64,000 nt of DNA from Paludibacter jiangxiensis (GCF_001618385.1 NZ_BDCR01000003.1:620001-684000); one strand, 5' to 3'. Positions 47,426 to 57,024 are shown, counted from the first letter of the stretch. Numbers and translations: made by a program. The notes: generated by a model not told the origin, from the sequence alone.

Positions 47426-49048
47426 TTATTTAAAGGTTGCGAAGTGATAATAAAACCAGTATGTTTTACCGAATTGACTCACCAGATAAGCCCTGCCGAG
47501 ATAATTCTTTTCGTAGAGATTTGTATAGTTGGTAAACTCAGAGAAAAACTCCGGCGCAATCATGTATTTCTTCACCTCTTCGGCCGGGGTCTTGCGTTGT
47601 GCCAATCCGACGAGTAGCGCCTGAGCATAAACAGATTCAGCAGGTTCGTTCCCGGACAATTTATATTTGTTGTAGTCGGACATAAAACCGTCGATGTCTT
47701 TTGCCAGCATATCGTAACACAAAAGATAATCCATCGCCAGTTTGTTCTCCTTGTTGCTGTCGAGCAAAAGTCGCAACGAAACTGCCGGATTGACGGCATC
47801 GCGCAAAGTATCCGTCTGCGCAACGAACGAACGCTTACGTTGCAGCCAGGCTTTGACAGCAGGACTTTCCCTTCCCGGCACGCGCGCATCGGCCCACGAT
47901 TTATACAACCATGTTTTTTGCAACATCCCCAGATATTTCATCACCGCAGTGGTATCTCCATTCACCATATTAATTTCAGCCAAACGCTTCACCATACGAG
48001 CACTCCGGTGGTCGGCCGAAAATATCATACCCAACAGAGCAGAGTGTTCCGCCATGGTCATATCGCCCAATTGAAACCAGGCTTCGTTACTGCTCCAGAT
48101 TGCCAACGGCGACATTTTGGGATTGAGCGGCAGCAATAAACCCAACGGCCCCGGCTGCGGTTGACTCAATAGTTTGTTTGGTAAATCGCCCCTCATACCA
48201 TGAGAAAGGTTGTAAAAATAGGCTCCCAGCCCCGAATTTTGGTAATCGTTTTCCGTCATCGCAGCCACTTTGTTCCACTGGCCCGAGGCACTCAGCACAT
48301 CCAGTTTTAACAGCTTCTCTATCATAAAATCGGGCTGGCTCCAAAATTTATTGGTCGGAATCAGATACGCCTGTTTCACTGTTAAATAGTAAGACTGACG
48401 CAATGCGAAAGGCGTAACCAAAGCAATAACAAGACAACCCGACGCCGAAAGATAACGACGCAAACCCAATTCATACAGCAAAATAAAGATCAGTAAAGCC
48501 CAAATGCCATAACCAAACATCCAGTAAGCAATCACTGCCAGCACCGCTCCCGTAAGATAACGGAAAAGGGACGGAGTGCACGCAAAAAGAAGAAACAGTG
48601 CGATTCCACCGATAAGGGCGATGGTGGACGACAAGCGATAATCGACATCACAATTACGAAGAGCTTCCCACGTCATCGCACAAAACGAGAGCAGGACGCG
48701 CAGCCAAAACCAGACACTTCTATGCTTTGGTTCGCTTTTAGTCCATGCAGACAACACTTTCCCCGTAGCCAAATAAAACAGCAGTCCCAAGGCAAGCAAC
48801 AACGTGACCAACATTAATGATCCGCCAACTTCAAAATAAAAGAACTGGGTCAGAAAATCACCTGCAAGAGATGCCAGCCATGCAGGATGATGAAAATAGG
48901 AGCTGAGGTACTCCTGAGAATACAGAAAAAGCTGAAGATCGAGCCTGTGAACTAAATGGTATTTGTAGAAGAACTGAAAAAACACAAAGCAGGCTACAGT
49001 CCATAGCGCAACCAGAGAGATGGCAATAATTCGGTGTTTTGACTTCAT
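47426..49048 (-). CDS. DUF6057-like multi-pass membrane protein
   Basis: A 540-aa inner-membrane protein with about eight hydrophobic segments in the first 240 residues (IIAISLVALWTVACFVFFQFF, GSLMLVTLLLALGLLFYLA, ALIGGIALFLLFACTPSLF, LTGAVLAVIAYWMFGYGIW and others), followed by a soluble, helical C-terminal half of about 300 residues. The topology and sequence are reminiscent of the DUF6057 family of Bacteroidales; its function is unknown. The close linkage to a CxxCH lipoprotein suggests a shared role at the envelope. A -7-like TACATTTG lies on the minus strand at 49104-49111. Confidence 0.75.
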   Translation of the reverse strand: MKSKHRIIAISLVALWTVACFVFFQFFYKYHLVHRLDLQLFLYSQEYLSSYFHHPAWLASLAGDFLTQFFYFEVGGSLMLVTLLLALGLLFYLATGKVLSAWTKSEPKHRSVWFWLRVLLSFCAMTWEALRNCDVDYRLSSTIALIGGIALFLLFACTPSLFRYLTGAVLAVIAYWMFGYGIWALLIFILLYELGLRRYLSASGCLVIALVTPFALRQSYYLTVKQAYLIPTNKFWSQPDFMIEKLLKLDVLSASGQWNKVAAMTENDYQNSGLGAYFYNLSHGMRGDLPNKLLSQPQPGPLGLLLPLNPKMSPLAIWSSNEAWFQLGDMTMAEHSALLGMIFSADHRSARMVKRLAEINMVNGDTTAVMKYLGMLQKTWLYKSWADARVPGRESPAVKAWLQRKRSFVAQTDTLRDAVNPAVSLRLLLDSNKENKLAMDYLLCYDMLAKDIDGFMSDYNKYKLSGNEPAESVYAQALLVGLAQRKTPAEEVKKYMIAPEFFSEFTNYTNLYEKNYLGRAYLVSQFGKTYWFYYHFATFK

Positions 49049-49174
49049 GGTAATTAATATTGAAACGCAGGCTCAGTCGCCTGATATCTATCTTTGATAC
49101 TGGCAAATGTACAATAAAAATTATTCCTCCATTAATACTTTTTTAGCTACAAATGATACCGATATAATACAAAG

Positions 49175-49213
49175 AGAGCAGCATCTAATGGAGAAACCAT
49201 TAAATGCTGCTCT
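49175..49213 (-). terminator. Probable hairpin terminator of the pectate lyase gene
   Basis: AGAGCAGCATCTAATGG (49175-49191) pairs with CCATTAAATGCTGCTCT (49197-49213) with one mismatch around AGAAA. The T tract on the minus strand is weak. Confidence 0.6.
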
Positions 49214-49236
49214 GATTTATATGTTTGCGGCTCCGG

Positions 49237-50418
49237 CTATTGATGTTTTTCCAACCATTTTGGATAAGCATCGAGCACCTTCTGAGGTGAATAAGTGTAC
49301 CAACCATACCCTACCCGACGCTCGCGACTCACGTCCGAAAGTTTATAAAGGAACTTACTGTTGCGATCGCAAAACAACGGACGGTGCGTTTCGAGTTCGT
49401 AGTAGCGGGTCCAGATCACAGGAGCGAGTGAATCTTCCACCACAATACGGTCGGTAGTCAACGTATGATAAATAGACTTTTCGGGAGGAGCAGGTACGGT
49501 TTTTACACGAACACCGTGAATTTCGGAAGCTCTGAACCAGTCAACCGCACTTTTAATTGCGTTAATTATTGCCGGAGACGGATGTTCAAGGCTCATCAGG
49601 AATAGCACAATCTCGGCACTCTCGGCATTACAAATGCTGGGTGGTTCGAAGGCACGCGCCCAGGCCGGAGCCAGATCAGTGTTGTCGTGCTGCTGACACC
49701 ACGCGGTGAGCACTCCCATATCCACGATCTGACATTTGAGAATACAATCCAATCCTTTCTCAAAAGAGAGTTTTACCTGCTGACGAACTTTATTGTCCAA
49801 AAAGGCAAAATCAGAATTGCCGTCTACAATTTTCTTAAACAAATTCATCACACCGATATACGCTCCGTCATTAAAAGTGATATATCGACTGTAACGTCCC
49901 TGTTCGATAGGAAAATACTGAGGCCAGCCGCCATTGGGATACTGAGCAGCAATCAGAAATTCAATTCCTTTAACGGCTGCCTTTTTATAACGTTCGTCCT
50001 TCAACAGGTTGTAGGCTTGTGCAAGGTAATCAACATGTGTATAAGAGGTCGAATTGTCAATGGTGGTATGCAGAATATTTTTCGTACGAATGAGACTGTC
50101 TTTCTGCTCGGATGTAAGAATGGCCTGCATGTCGTAATTTTTCGGCCATCCTCCGTTGTTACGCTGGTACAGCAAAATATTATCGGCAATCTCTTTCACC
50201 TGCGACTCTTTGTACCGCGGCTGATCTTTTTTAGACTGGATGATATTACCTTTATCGGCAATGCCATACCAGTGACGGGTACTATCTCCGAACGGGTTGG
50301 TTGAGATTGTTGCCTGCCCCGTTTTTGATTCCTTCTTTTGAGCCAAAACAGGCATTGCAGTGAGTGTGACCACAGAGAGACACAACACCGCCAATCGTTG
50401 ATAATTAATTGTTTTCAA
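49237..50418 (-). CDS. pelA: Pectate lyase, polysaccharide lyase family 10
   Basis: A 393-aa secreted enzyme with signal peptide MKTINYQRLAVLCLSVVTLT. The PL10 alpha/alpha toroid signatures are clear: LYQRNNGGWPKNYDM, DNSTSYTHVDYLAQAY, AQYPNGGWPQYFPIEQGRYS, TFNDGAYIGVMNLFKKI, and LTAWCQQHDNTDLAPAWARAFEPPS. It cleaves homogalacturonan by beta-elimination and would help a plant-matter degrader. It stands alone rather than in a larger pectin utilisation locus, with no SusC/SusD pair nearby. Confidence 0.94.
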   Translation of the reverse strand: MKTINYQRLAVLCLSVVTLTAMPVLAQKKESKTGQATISTNPFGDSTRHWYGIADKGNIIQSKKDQPRYKESQVKEIADNILLYQRNNGGWPKNYDMQAILTSEQKDSLIRTKNILHTTIDNSTSYTHVDYLAQAYNLLKDERYKKAAVKGIEFLIAAQYPNGGWPQYFPIEQGRYSRYITFNDGAYIGVMNLFKKIVDGNSDFAFLDNKVRQQVKLSFEKGLDCILKCQIVDMGVLTAWCQQHDNTDLAPAWARAFEPPSICNAESAEIVLFLMSLEHPSPAIINAIKSAVDWFRASEIHGVRVKTVPAPPEKSIYHTLTTDRIVVEDSLAPVIWTRYYELETHRPLFCDRNSKFLYKLSDVSRERRVGYGWYTYSPQKVLDAYPKWLEKHQ

Positions 50419-50505
50419 AACAATAATGGTTTTTGGTTAGTAAAATATTGAAATTGCTCCTTAAAATGATCGCGACAAATGGCATCGGAGCAAAACCAAG
50501 ACTTT

Positions 50506-51318
50506 TTACTTCCTGAATACCATATCCACCCGCCCGATTTGAGCTCCGGTTTTACCGGCCTGAATAATCTGCACCGGCTTTCCGTCGGCATTCGGCACCT
50601 GCTTATTGATAACCAGATGTGAATGTCCACTACAAATCAAATCGATATAATGTGAATTCTTCGCTATCGTCCAATCGGAAAATTTAGCATTCTCGGCAAC
50701 TCCAAGATGCGAGATACAAATCACCACATCGCATTTTTCCTGCTTCTTCAGTTTTTCGGCAACAGCGCTTGCTGTTTCTTCAGGATTGAGCCAGGTGATT
50801 CCTTTGAAATTATAGTCCGCAATAAGATTTACCGGACTGATGCCTAACCCAAAAATTCCGATTTTGAGGCCATCGCGTTTAATGATGACGTACGGTTTCA
50901 CCAAACCTTCGAGAGCCGTCCCCTTTACATCGTAATTGGCACAAACAATCGGGAATTTTGCTTTAGATAAATGTTTTGCAAGGCTATCAAGTCCGTTATC
51001 AAATTCGTGGTTACCAAGGGTTACAGCATCATATTTCATCGTATTCATACCCAACACTTCCACATCACCCTTGAAGAAATTGAAAAAGATGGTTCCTTGC
51101 GAAAAATCGCCGTCGTCGACCAGCACCACACACTTGTGATTGGCTCTGACCGTATCGATAATTCCCAACCGACGGGCATATCCACCCGTTCCGTCATCAC
51201 CCGGTAAAATCTGACTGTGCGTATCGTTTGTAGTCAACACCACCAACGATTTCTGAACCGAACATGAAGCCAGAATAAAGGCCATCACGCAAACTATTAA
51301 AATACTACTTTTCTTCAT
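50506..51318 (-). CDS. 5'-nucleotidase-type metallophosphoesterase lipoprotein
   Basis: A 270-aa protein: a lipoprotein signal (ILASC, Cys about 19) and a calcineurin-like metallophosphatase domain with TTNDTHSQILPG (about 30-41), VDDGDFSQGT, TLGNHEFDNG and CSGHSHLVI. It matches the N-terminal catalytic half of UshA. The C-terminal half is encoded by the gene just upstream (51305-52054), with which it overlaps by 14 bases. Together they probably hydrolyse nucleotides in the periplasm. Confidence 0.9.
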   Translation of the reverse strand: MKKSSILIVCVMAFILASCSVQKSLVVLTTNDTHSQILPGDDGTGGYARRLGIIDTVRANHKCVVLVDDGDFSQGTIFFNFFKGDVEVLGMNTMKYDAVTLGNHEFDNGLDSLAKHLSKAKFPIVCANYDVKGTALEGLVKPYVIIKRDGLKIGIFGLGISPVNLIADYNFKGITWLNPEETASAVAEKLKKQEKCDVVICISHLGVAENAKFSDWTIAKNSHYIDLICSGHSHLVINKQVPNADGKPVQIIQAGKTGAQIGRVDMVFRK

Positions 51319-52054
51319 AGATCCTCCCGTCTAAAGTTGCGTGAACATGATTGCCCTTTGCTGTCTCCTGCTTTACCCAATCGAGGATAACCGCCCGTAA
51401 AGAAACCGTAAAAAACTCAGCAGAAGAGGCTTTCGTCAGTTCCTGGTAAAAATCGTTACCCTTTGCTATATAGTCGTTGGCAACAACCCTGTATGTTTTG
51501 CCGGCATCCAGGGGTTCACCGGCAATAGTTACATTGACGGCTTTCCTGTTGTTGATTCCGAAACGAATTCCGGCAACAGGACCTCCATGATGTGCGGCAA
51601 TACTATCGGCCAAAGCCTGCACCCGGTCTCCTTTAAGATCGAGAACTACTAATGCATTTTCAAAAGGCATCAGTTCATAAATGTGCGCTACTTTGATATC
51701 GCCTTTACGAATCGGCTTGCGCAAACCACCGGGATTTGTAACCGCAAAATCAACTCTGCCTGTAGAGTGTTTCTGTGCATAAGACAACATCACATCTGCA
51801 AAGAAGTTACCCAAAAGGCTTTCCGGACGGCCGGGAGTCAAATCCTGATCCGTATAACCTATCGCCTCATCAGCAGTTTTGACGGCGATATCGGCATAAG
51901 GTTTAACCGCTTTTACCATACCCTGATCCTGAATTGCATCTGCATTCTGATCGACCGGGATATGGGTAGCTCGTAATTGCACAAGCTTAGTCTGGCCACA
52001 ACCGAGCACCATCAAGGCACAAGCCAGCAAACCAGCGTTTATAAATTTCCGCAT
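51305..52054 (-). CDS. 5'-nucleotidase C-terminal domain lipoprotein
   Basis: A 249-aa protein with a lipoprotein signal (LMVLGC). The rest is the 5'-nucleotidase C-terminal substrate-binding domain: LLGNFFADVML, VDFAVTNPGGLRKPIRKGDI, YELMPFENALVVLDLKG, YRVVANDYIAKGNDFY. It contains no phosphoesterase motifs. The catalytic half is in the overlapping gene downstream, so a UshA-like enzyme is split in two, with the domain order reversed relative to the fused form. Confidence 0.9.
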   Translation of the reverse strand: MRKFINAGLLACALMVLGCGQTKLVQLRATHIPVDQNADAIQDQGMVKAVKPYADIAVKTADEAIGYTDQDLTPGRPESLLGNFFADVMLSYAQKHSTGRVDFAVTNPGGLRKPIRKGDIKVAHIYELMPFENALVVLDLKGDRVQALADSIAAHHGGPVAGIRFGINNRKAVNVTIAGEPLDAGKTYRVVANDYIAKGNDFYQELTKASSAEFFTVSLRAVILDWVKQETAKGNHVHATLDGRIYEEK

Positions 52055-52140
52055 AACGACGAATTAAAGATTCAAAAATTCCAAATTCCAGGTTCCAACA
52101 TTCCACTGTGTACTGAAGAACTGTGAACTGAGGACTATGA

Positions 52141-54153
52141 TTACTGTTTATCAGGTTTTGCACGCATCGAATCGTAAGCAAGGTATCCGATAATAGCACC
52201 GTACATCACCAAGCCGAGCCACTGCGCACCAACACTTTCCACCCAGGCTTCGTTCGTTAGGTTGATACCACCGAAACGCAAGGCCGCGCTTACCACTCCC
52301 ATCAGGGCACCACCGGCAATAAATCCGGAAGCGAGCAAGGTTCCTTTTTCAAGGCGTGCTTTATTTAAAGCTTCTTCTTTTGAACGGGTAGAAACATACC
52401 AGGCAATCAGGCCACCAACCAACAGCGGTGCGTTGAGTTCCATCGGAATAAACATCCCCAAAGCAAAAGCCAGTGCCGGAATCTTAAACATTGTCAAGAC
52501 AATAGCAATTGCAGCGCCAATACCGTACAAAATCCAAGGAGCTCCGGTGCCTGACATCAACGGTTCGATAACGGCAGCCATTGCATTGGCCTGAGGAGCC
52601 ACAAGGGCATTCGGTCCTGTAAAACCGTATGTTTTGTTCAATATCATCATTACCACGCCAACGGTTGCAGCCGATAATGTAGCGCCAAGAAACTTCCATC
52701 CCTGCTGTTTTGCAGGTGTGCTACCCAACCAGTAACCGATTTTCAGGTCGGTGATAAAACCGCCGGCCATCGAAAGAGCCGTACAAACCACACCGCCCAT
52801 AACTAAAGCAGCCACCATTCCGGCAGTGCCTTTCAGTCCGACAGCCACCATCACCACAGAAGCAAGGATAAGTGTCATCAGCGTCATTCCGGAAACGGGA
52901 TTTGTGCCTACAATAGCAATCGCATTCGCAGCCACTGTCGTAAACAGGAACGCAATGATCGCAATCACGGCAAGTCCCACCAAAGCGTAGAAAAGGTTGT
53001 GAACCACTCCGAAGAAGAAGAATGCAAAAATGGCAATCAGAGCTACAATCACTCCAAAACCAAGAATCTTCATCGACAAATCACGCTGCGTGCGCAAAAC
53101 AGCCGATTTTTCATCTGCATTTTTACCACCACCGATTTCTTTAGCCGCCAGTCCGACAGCTCCACGAATGATCTCCCAGGAACGGATTATCCCGATAATT
53201 CCAGCCATAGCAATACCCCCGATACCGATGTGTCGTGCAAAAGTTTTGAATACCTGTTCAGCAGTCATTCCGTCAACACCACCCGGAACAGGAGTATAGG
53301 TCGGGGTGAGCCATTGCAAGGTTGTGTCGCCCAACAAAGGCAACAGCGGTACGATGACAAACCATACCAACGCAGAACCAGCACAAATAATAGCGGCGTA
53401 ACGTAAACCGACAATGTATCCGAGTCCTAAAACCGCAGCTCCAACATTCAGGTTAAACACCAGTTTTATTTTTTGAGCTACCACATCGCCAAAAGGAATG
53501 GCACGTGTTGAGAAAGTTTCGCTCCAGGCTCCGAAAGTAGCCACCACGAAATCGTAAATACCACCGATTACTCCGGCAAAAATGAGCGGTTTTGCCTGAT
53601 TACCTCCTTTTGCTCCGGACACAAGTACCTGAGTGGTAGCCGTAGCTTCCGGGAAAGGATATTTTCCATGTTGTTCGGACACGAAATATTTACGAAAAGG
53701 AATCAGGAAGAGGATTCCAAGAAATCCGCCTAAAGCAGAACTCAGGAAAATCTGGAAGAAATCAACCGACAAATCAGGATGCTTTGCCTGTAGGATATAC
53801 AGAGCCGGCAACGTAAAGATCGCACCTGCCACAATCACGCCCGAGTTTGCCCCGATAGACTGGATAATCACATTTTCACCCAGCGCGTTCTTGCGTTTGG
53901 TAGCCGTAGAAAGTCCAACTGCAATAATCGCAATAGGTATGGCGGCCTCAAACACCTGTCCGATTTTCAATCCGAGATATGCTGCCGCTGCCGAAAACAG
54001 TATTGCCATCAGCAAACCCCACCCCACGGAATAACGACTCACTTCCGGATAAGTCTTTTTAGGACTCATAAGGGGTTCATACTTTTCTCCCGGTTTCAAC
54101 TCCCGAAAAGCATTTTCGGGCAATCCTGTAATTGGTTCTTGTGTATGTTCCAT
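52141..54153 (-). CDS. OPT family oligopeptide transporter
   Basis: A 670-aa integral membrane protein with about 16 hydrophobic segments and the OPT-family features: AAAYLGLKIGQVFEAAIPIA, GENVIIQSIGANSGVIVAG, KYPFPEATATTQVLV. It probably imports oligopeptides, perhaps metal-loaded, driven by the proton gradient. The ATG at 54153 (MEHTQEPITG) is preferred, because the 24 upstream codons overlap the PAS-protein gene. It follows that gene by 19 bases. Confidence 0.93.
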   Translation of the reverse strand: MEHTQEPITGLPENAFRELKPGEKYEPLMSPKKTYPEVSRYSVGWGLLMAILFSAAAAYLGLKIGQVFEAAIPIAIIAVGLSTATKRKNALGENVIIQSIGANSGVIVAGAIFTLPALYILQAKHPDLSVDFFQIFLSSALGGFLGILFLIPFRKYFVSEQHGKYPFPEATATTQVLVSGAKGGNQAKPLIFAGVIGGIYDFVVATFGAWSETFSTRAIPFGDVVAQKIKLVFNLNVGAAVLGLGYIVGLRYAAIICAGSALVWFVIVPLLPLLGDTTLQWLTPTYTPVPGGVDGMTAEQVFKTFARHIGIGGIAMAGIIGIIRSWEIIRGAVGLAAKEIGGGKNADEKSAVLRTQRDLSMKILGFGVIVALIAIFAFFFFGVVHNLFYALVGLAVIAIIAFLFTTVAANAIAIVGTNPVSGMTLMTLILASVVMVAVGLKGTAGMVAALVMGGVVCTALSMAGGFITDLKIGYWLGSTPAKQQGWKFLGATLSAATVGVVMMILNKTYGFTGPNALVAPQANAMAAVIEPLMSGTGAPWILYGIGAAIAIVLTMFKIPALAFALGMFIPMELNAPLLVGGLIAWYVSTRSKEEALNKARLEKGTLLASGFIAGGALMGVVSAALRFGGINLTNEAWVESVGAQWLGLVMYGAIIGYLAYDSMRAKPDKQ

Positions 54154-54172
54154 AAAATTTATTTGATTGTTT

Positions 54173-54502
54173 TTATTCTCTAACAAAATGAGGCATGTCG
54201 GCTGGCAGTTCGAAAGAGATTTCAATCAGTCCTTTCACTTCTCCGTCTTTACGCCAGGGCATCTGATGAATGAGTTTTTTGACTCCTCTCTTCTCAACAG
54301 TATATATATTACTGTCTCCGGGTTCCATCAGGTTGCAAATCTTTTCCCAGGACGAACTATTATGGCAATCTTTCAGATTTTTACCCAACAAATCGCCATA
54401 TTTTGCAAATTGTTCTGCAGAACGGTTATTGCAGTATACCACAACACCATTTTTGTCACACACGGTCACAGCCGCGGCCGTTTCTTTCCAGTAGTCTATC
54501 AT
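54173..54502 (-). CDS. PAS-domain protein
   Basis: A 109-aa soluble protein that is a single PAS domain: WKETAAAVTVCDKNGVVVYC, NNRSAEQFAKYGDLLGKNLKDCHN, and VKGLIEISFELP. It has no kinase or DNA-binding part. A GTG at 54511 would give 3 more residues; the ATG at 54502 is preferred. A minus-strand -7 box (TACATTTG, 54520-54527) implies a leader of about 10 bases. It likely senses a ligand or redox state for the downstream transporter, which is inference. Confidence 0.82.
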   Translation of the reverse strand: MIDYWKETAAAVTVCDKNGVVVYCNNRSAEQFAKYGDLLGKNLKDCHNSSSWEKICNLMEPGDSNIYTVEKRGVKKLIHQMPWRKDGEVKGLIEISFELPADMPHFVRE

Positions 54503-54582
54503 AATATTCACTTTGCGCGCAAATGTACAAAAAAACGCTTATTCTTTTTGTTTATTTATACGCTCTTTACTACACCGAAAAG

Positions 54583-54613
54583 CACAAAAAAAGCCGACTC
54601 GTAAAAGTCGGCT
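54583..54613 (-). terminator. Rho-independent terminator of the tRNA gene
   Basis: AGCCGACT (54592-54599) pairs with AGTCGGCT (54606-54613) and on the minus strand runs into seven T. It lies 30 bases past the 3' end of the tRNA gene. Confidence 0.88.
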
Positions 54614-54643
54614 TGTTATAATTGTAATATGTCTCATAAAAAG

Positions 54644-54715
54644 TGATCCTACCGGGAATCGAACCCAGACCAACAGAACCGGAATCTGTCATTCTATCCA
54701 TTAAACTATAGGACC
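54644..54715 (-). tRNA. tRNA-Arg (anticodon CCG)
   Basis: A 72-base cloverleaf on the minus strand. The acceptor stem GGTCCTA pairs with TAGGATC (one G-T pair) and the discriminator is A. The anticodon stem ACAGA/TCTGT encloses TTCCGGT, giving the anticodon CCG, which reads CGG. The T arm carries GGTTCGATTCC. The D arm is short. CCA is not encoded. Confidence 0.93.
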
Positions 54716-54812
54716 AATCGGAGTGCAAAATTACACTTTTTCGTGGATATTTCCACTTCCCGCGTACAGATTCTATTCTGTTTTTTTACAAGACGTTTCT
54801 GTTGTCAAAAAA

Positions 54813-55424
54813 TTATGGACGTAAACTTTTCATTACGAAATCGAGAATTTCTTTTTCTCTTTTCTTGGCAAATTCAGGATAATCCATTCCATCCCAGTTG
54901 AAAATGTACTGAGAGAACGAACGGTTGATGAATACCGAGAACAGGAGAGAGAATACGCTAAAGAGTAATTCTTTTGTTTCGATCGGACGAATAATACCCT
55001 GTTCGATCGCTTCATTGGTTTGTCTTTCGAAACGGATCAAAATTTCCTGTGGAAAGAGAGAAATTTTACGTTTCAGGAAGTTCAAACGTTGAGGATTGTT
55101 CAAAAATTCATTAACGATAAACAAGGGCATTTTAGGACTTGAAATAAACAACTCAAACTGAGCAGCCATCATTTGATGAAGTCTGTCAAGATAAGGTTTT
55201 TCACCGTCCACAGCTTCGGTAAGAACCACAAGCACTTGTTTGTACTTGTTGATAAATACTGTTTCAAATAGATTTTCTTTAGATCTGAAGTAATAATGAA
55301 CCAAAGCGTGGTTCACTTCTGCTTTACGTGCAATTTCTGTGGTTTTTGCTGCGCTGAATCCTTTGTCAAGGAACACTTCTTCAGCAGCCATCAGGATACG
55401 ATGCTCTGTATTAATTCCCTTCAT
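54813..55424 (-). CDS. TetR family transcriptional regulator
   Basis: A 203-aa regulator. The N-terminal helix-turn-helix is clear: TEHRILMAAEEVFLDKGFSA, AKTTEIARKAEVNHALVHYYF, RSKENLFETVF. The C-terminal effector domain has the usual helices, with AAQFELFISSPKMPLF and EFLNNPQRLNFLK. The start at ATG 55424 gives the family N-terminus. Its target genes are unknown; the next gene upstream, the phosphoesterase, is divergently transcribed. Confidence 0.93.
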   Translation of the reverse strand: MKGINTEHRILMAAEEVFLDKGFSAAKTTEIARKAEVNHALVHYYFRSKENLFETVFINKYKQVLVVLTEAVDGEKPYLDRLHQMMAAQFELFISSPKMPLFIVNEFLNNPQRLNFLKRKISLFPQEILIRFERQTNEAIEQGIIRPIETKELLFSVFSLLFSVFINRSFSQYIFNWDGMDYPEFAKKREKEILDFVMKSLRP

Positions 55425-55698
55425 TGTTGTGTAATTGATTTGGTTAGTTAAAATATAGCACAATTAAAATAAACTCTGTTCAAAACGAATATATTTGTAT
55501 TCGTATTTTCGAATCAGGTTAAACACCTTACAAAGATAACAATTAAATCTATTTTTCAGTTTTTTTCGAGTAGATTTTCTTGGCCGACAAAAGTAACAGA
55601 TATACACCAATAAAACAACAAAAAAAAATATTTTTTTATTTCTATAACACACAAATGTTCAACTAACTCAGATTAAACAATTTTATAATTTCTTCACC

Positions 55699-56889
55699 AT
55701 GAGAAGCTCTATAATAATAATCATTATATTCTTGATAATAACCACTCTATGCGATATTGTACTTTTCATCAAATGGATAAAGCCAACTAAAAAAAAATGG
55801 CTCAAACAATTACACTGGACTATTTATGTCATTTTTATTGCCGGGATATTAGCATTGCTCTTCATTTTACCCAAAATTCAAAACGAAATTTTTCTTGAAT
55901 TATTCATCTGGTTTAACTGGTTGCTCTTAACCATATATATACCAAAATTCTTTTTAATTCTTTTTTCACTGCTAAATGGAGCCATTTTTTCATTTTTCAG
56001 AAAAAAGTTTCAAATCGTAACCTACGCAGGAATTTTTCTGGCCGTCATTACATTTTTTGGTTTTATGTATGGAGCATTCATAGGCCGTTTCGACACTGAA
56101 GTAACACACATTAAAATTAAAAGTTCATCATTACCAAAAGCATTCAACGGACTGAAAATCGTGCAACTTTCCGACCTACATATTGGCAGTCTGGGAGCCA
56201 ACAGTTCTTACTGGGCAAAAGCAGTTGATTTATGCAACAGAGAAAAGCCTGATGTGGTGGTAATGACAGGAGATATGATGGACAATTTTGCCTCAGAACT
56301 CACCCCTGAACTAATTAAAACGTTTCGCCAATTAAATGCGCGCACCGGCAAATATGCTATTCTGGGCAATCACGACTATGGAGACTATACCAAATGGAGT
56401 TCTCCGGAAGCAAAAAAGGCAAATCTCGACTCTTTAATAGAAAGAGAGAAACAAATGGGATTCCGGTTGCTAATGGATGAACACTTATTCGTGCAAAAAG
56501 ACAAGGACACGCTGGTTATAGCTGGTGTACAGAATTGGAGCAAACCTCCGTTTCATTGCTACGGTAATCTCGCAAAAGCAATGAAAGGAACAGAACGTTA
56601 CCCCTATGTTTTACTCCTATCGCACGACCCGAATCACTGGATGACACAAGTTGTAAAATACCAAAATATCCGGCTTATGCTCGCCGGACACACACACGGA
56701 ATGCAGTTGGGTATACGCAAATTCGGATTACACTGGTCACCGGCACAGTGGGTATTTAAGCAATGGAACGGACTCTACTCGTATAATAATAAATCATTAT
56801 ATGTCAACAGAGGATTAGGCTACCTGGGTATCCCGATGCGCTTGGGAATGCCGCCTGAAATAACAGTAATCACTTTAACAACAAAGTAA
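55699..56889 (+). CDS. YkuE-like membrane-anchored metallophosphoesterase
   Basis: A 396-aa protein with four N-terminal hydrophobic segments (within about residues 1-125) and a calcineurin-like phosphoesterase domain. The full motif set is visible: QLSDLHIGSLG (about 155), MTGDMMDN, LGNHDYGDY, LLSHDPNHW, and LAGHTHGMQLG. YkuE-type proteins are cell-envelope metallophosphoesterases; the substrate is not known. It diverges from the TetR-type regulator gene. Confidence 0.92.
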   Translation: MRSSIIIIIIFLIITTLCDIVLFIKWIKPTKKKWLKQLHWTIYVIFIAGILALLFILPKIQNEIFLELFIWFNWLLLTIYIPKFFLILFSLLNGAIFSFFRKKFQIVTYAGIFLAVITFFGFMYGAFIGRFDTEVTHIKIKSSSLPKAFNGLKIVQLSDLHIGSLGANSSYWAKAVDLCNREKPDVVVMTGDMMDNFASELTPELIKTFRQLNARTGKYAILGNHDYGDYTKWSSPEAKKANLDSLIEREKQMGFRLLMDEHLFVQKDKDTLVIAGVQNWSKPPFHCYGNLAKAMKGTERYPYVLLLSHDPNHWMTQVVKYQNIRLMLAGHTHGMQLGIRKFGLHWSPAQWVFKQWNGLYSYNNKSLYVNRGLGYLGIPMRLGMPPEITVITLTTK

Positions 56890-56964
56890 TAAAGCAAAAC
56901 TAATCTTATCGGATTACAAGTTACAATCTCGCAGTACAACTTAATTCTTTAGCTTTATCACCGT

Positions 56965-56995
56965 TTTGCAATCCGCAAAAAATGCCCTATCTTTG
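56965..56995 (+). promoter_or_regulatory. Consensus promoter of the nusB-yajC-ybbR-coaE block
   Basis: TTTG (56965-56968), 19 bases, then TATCTTTG (56988-56995). It is an exact consensus match and lies 29 bases before the nusB-like start. Confidence 0.82.
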
Positions 56996-57024
56996 CATTA
57001 ATATATAGAAGAAGCGCTACCATT

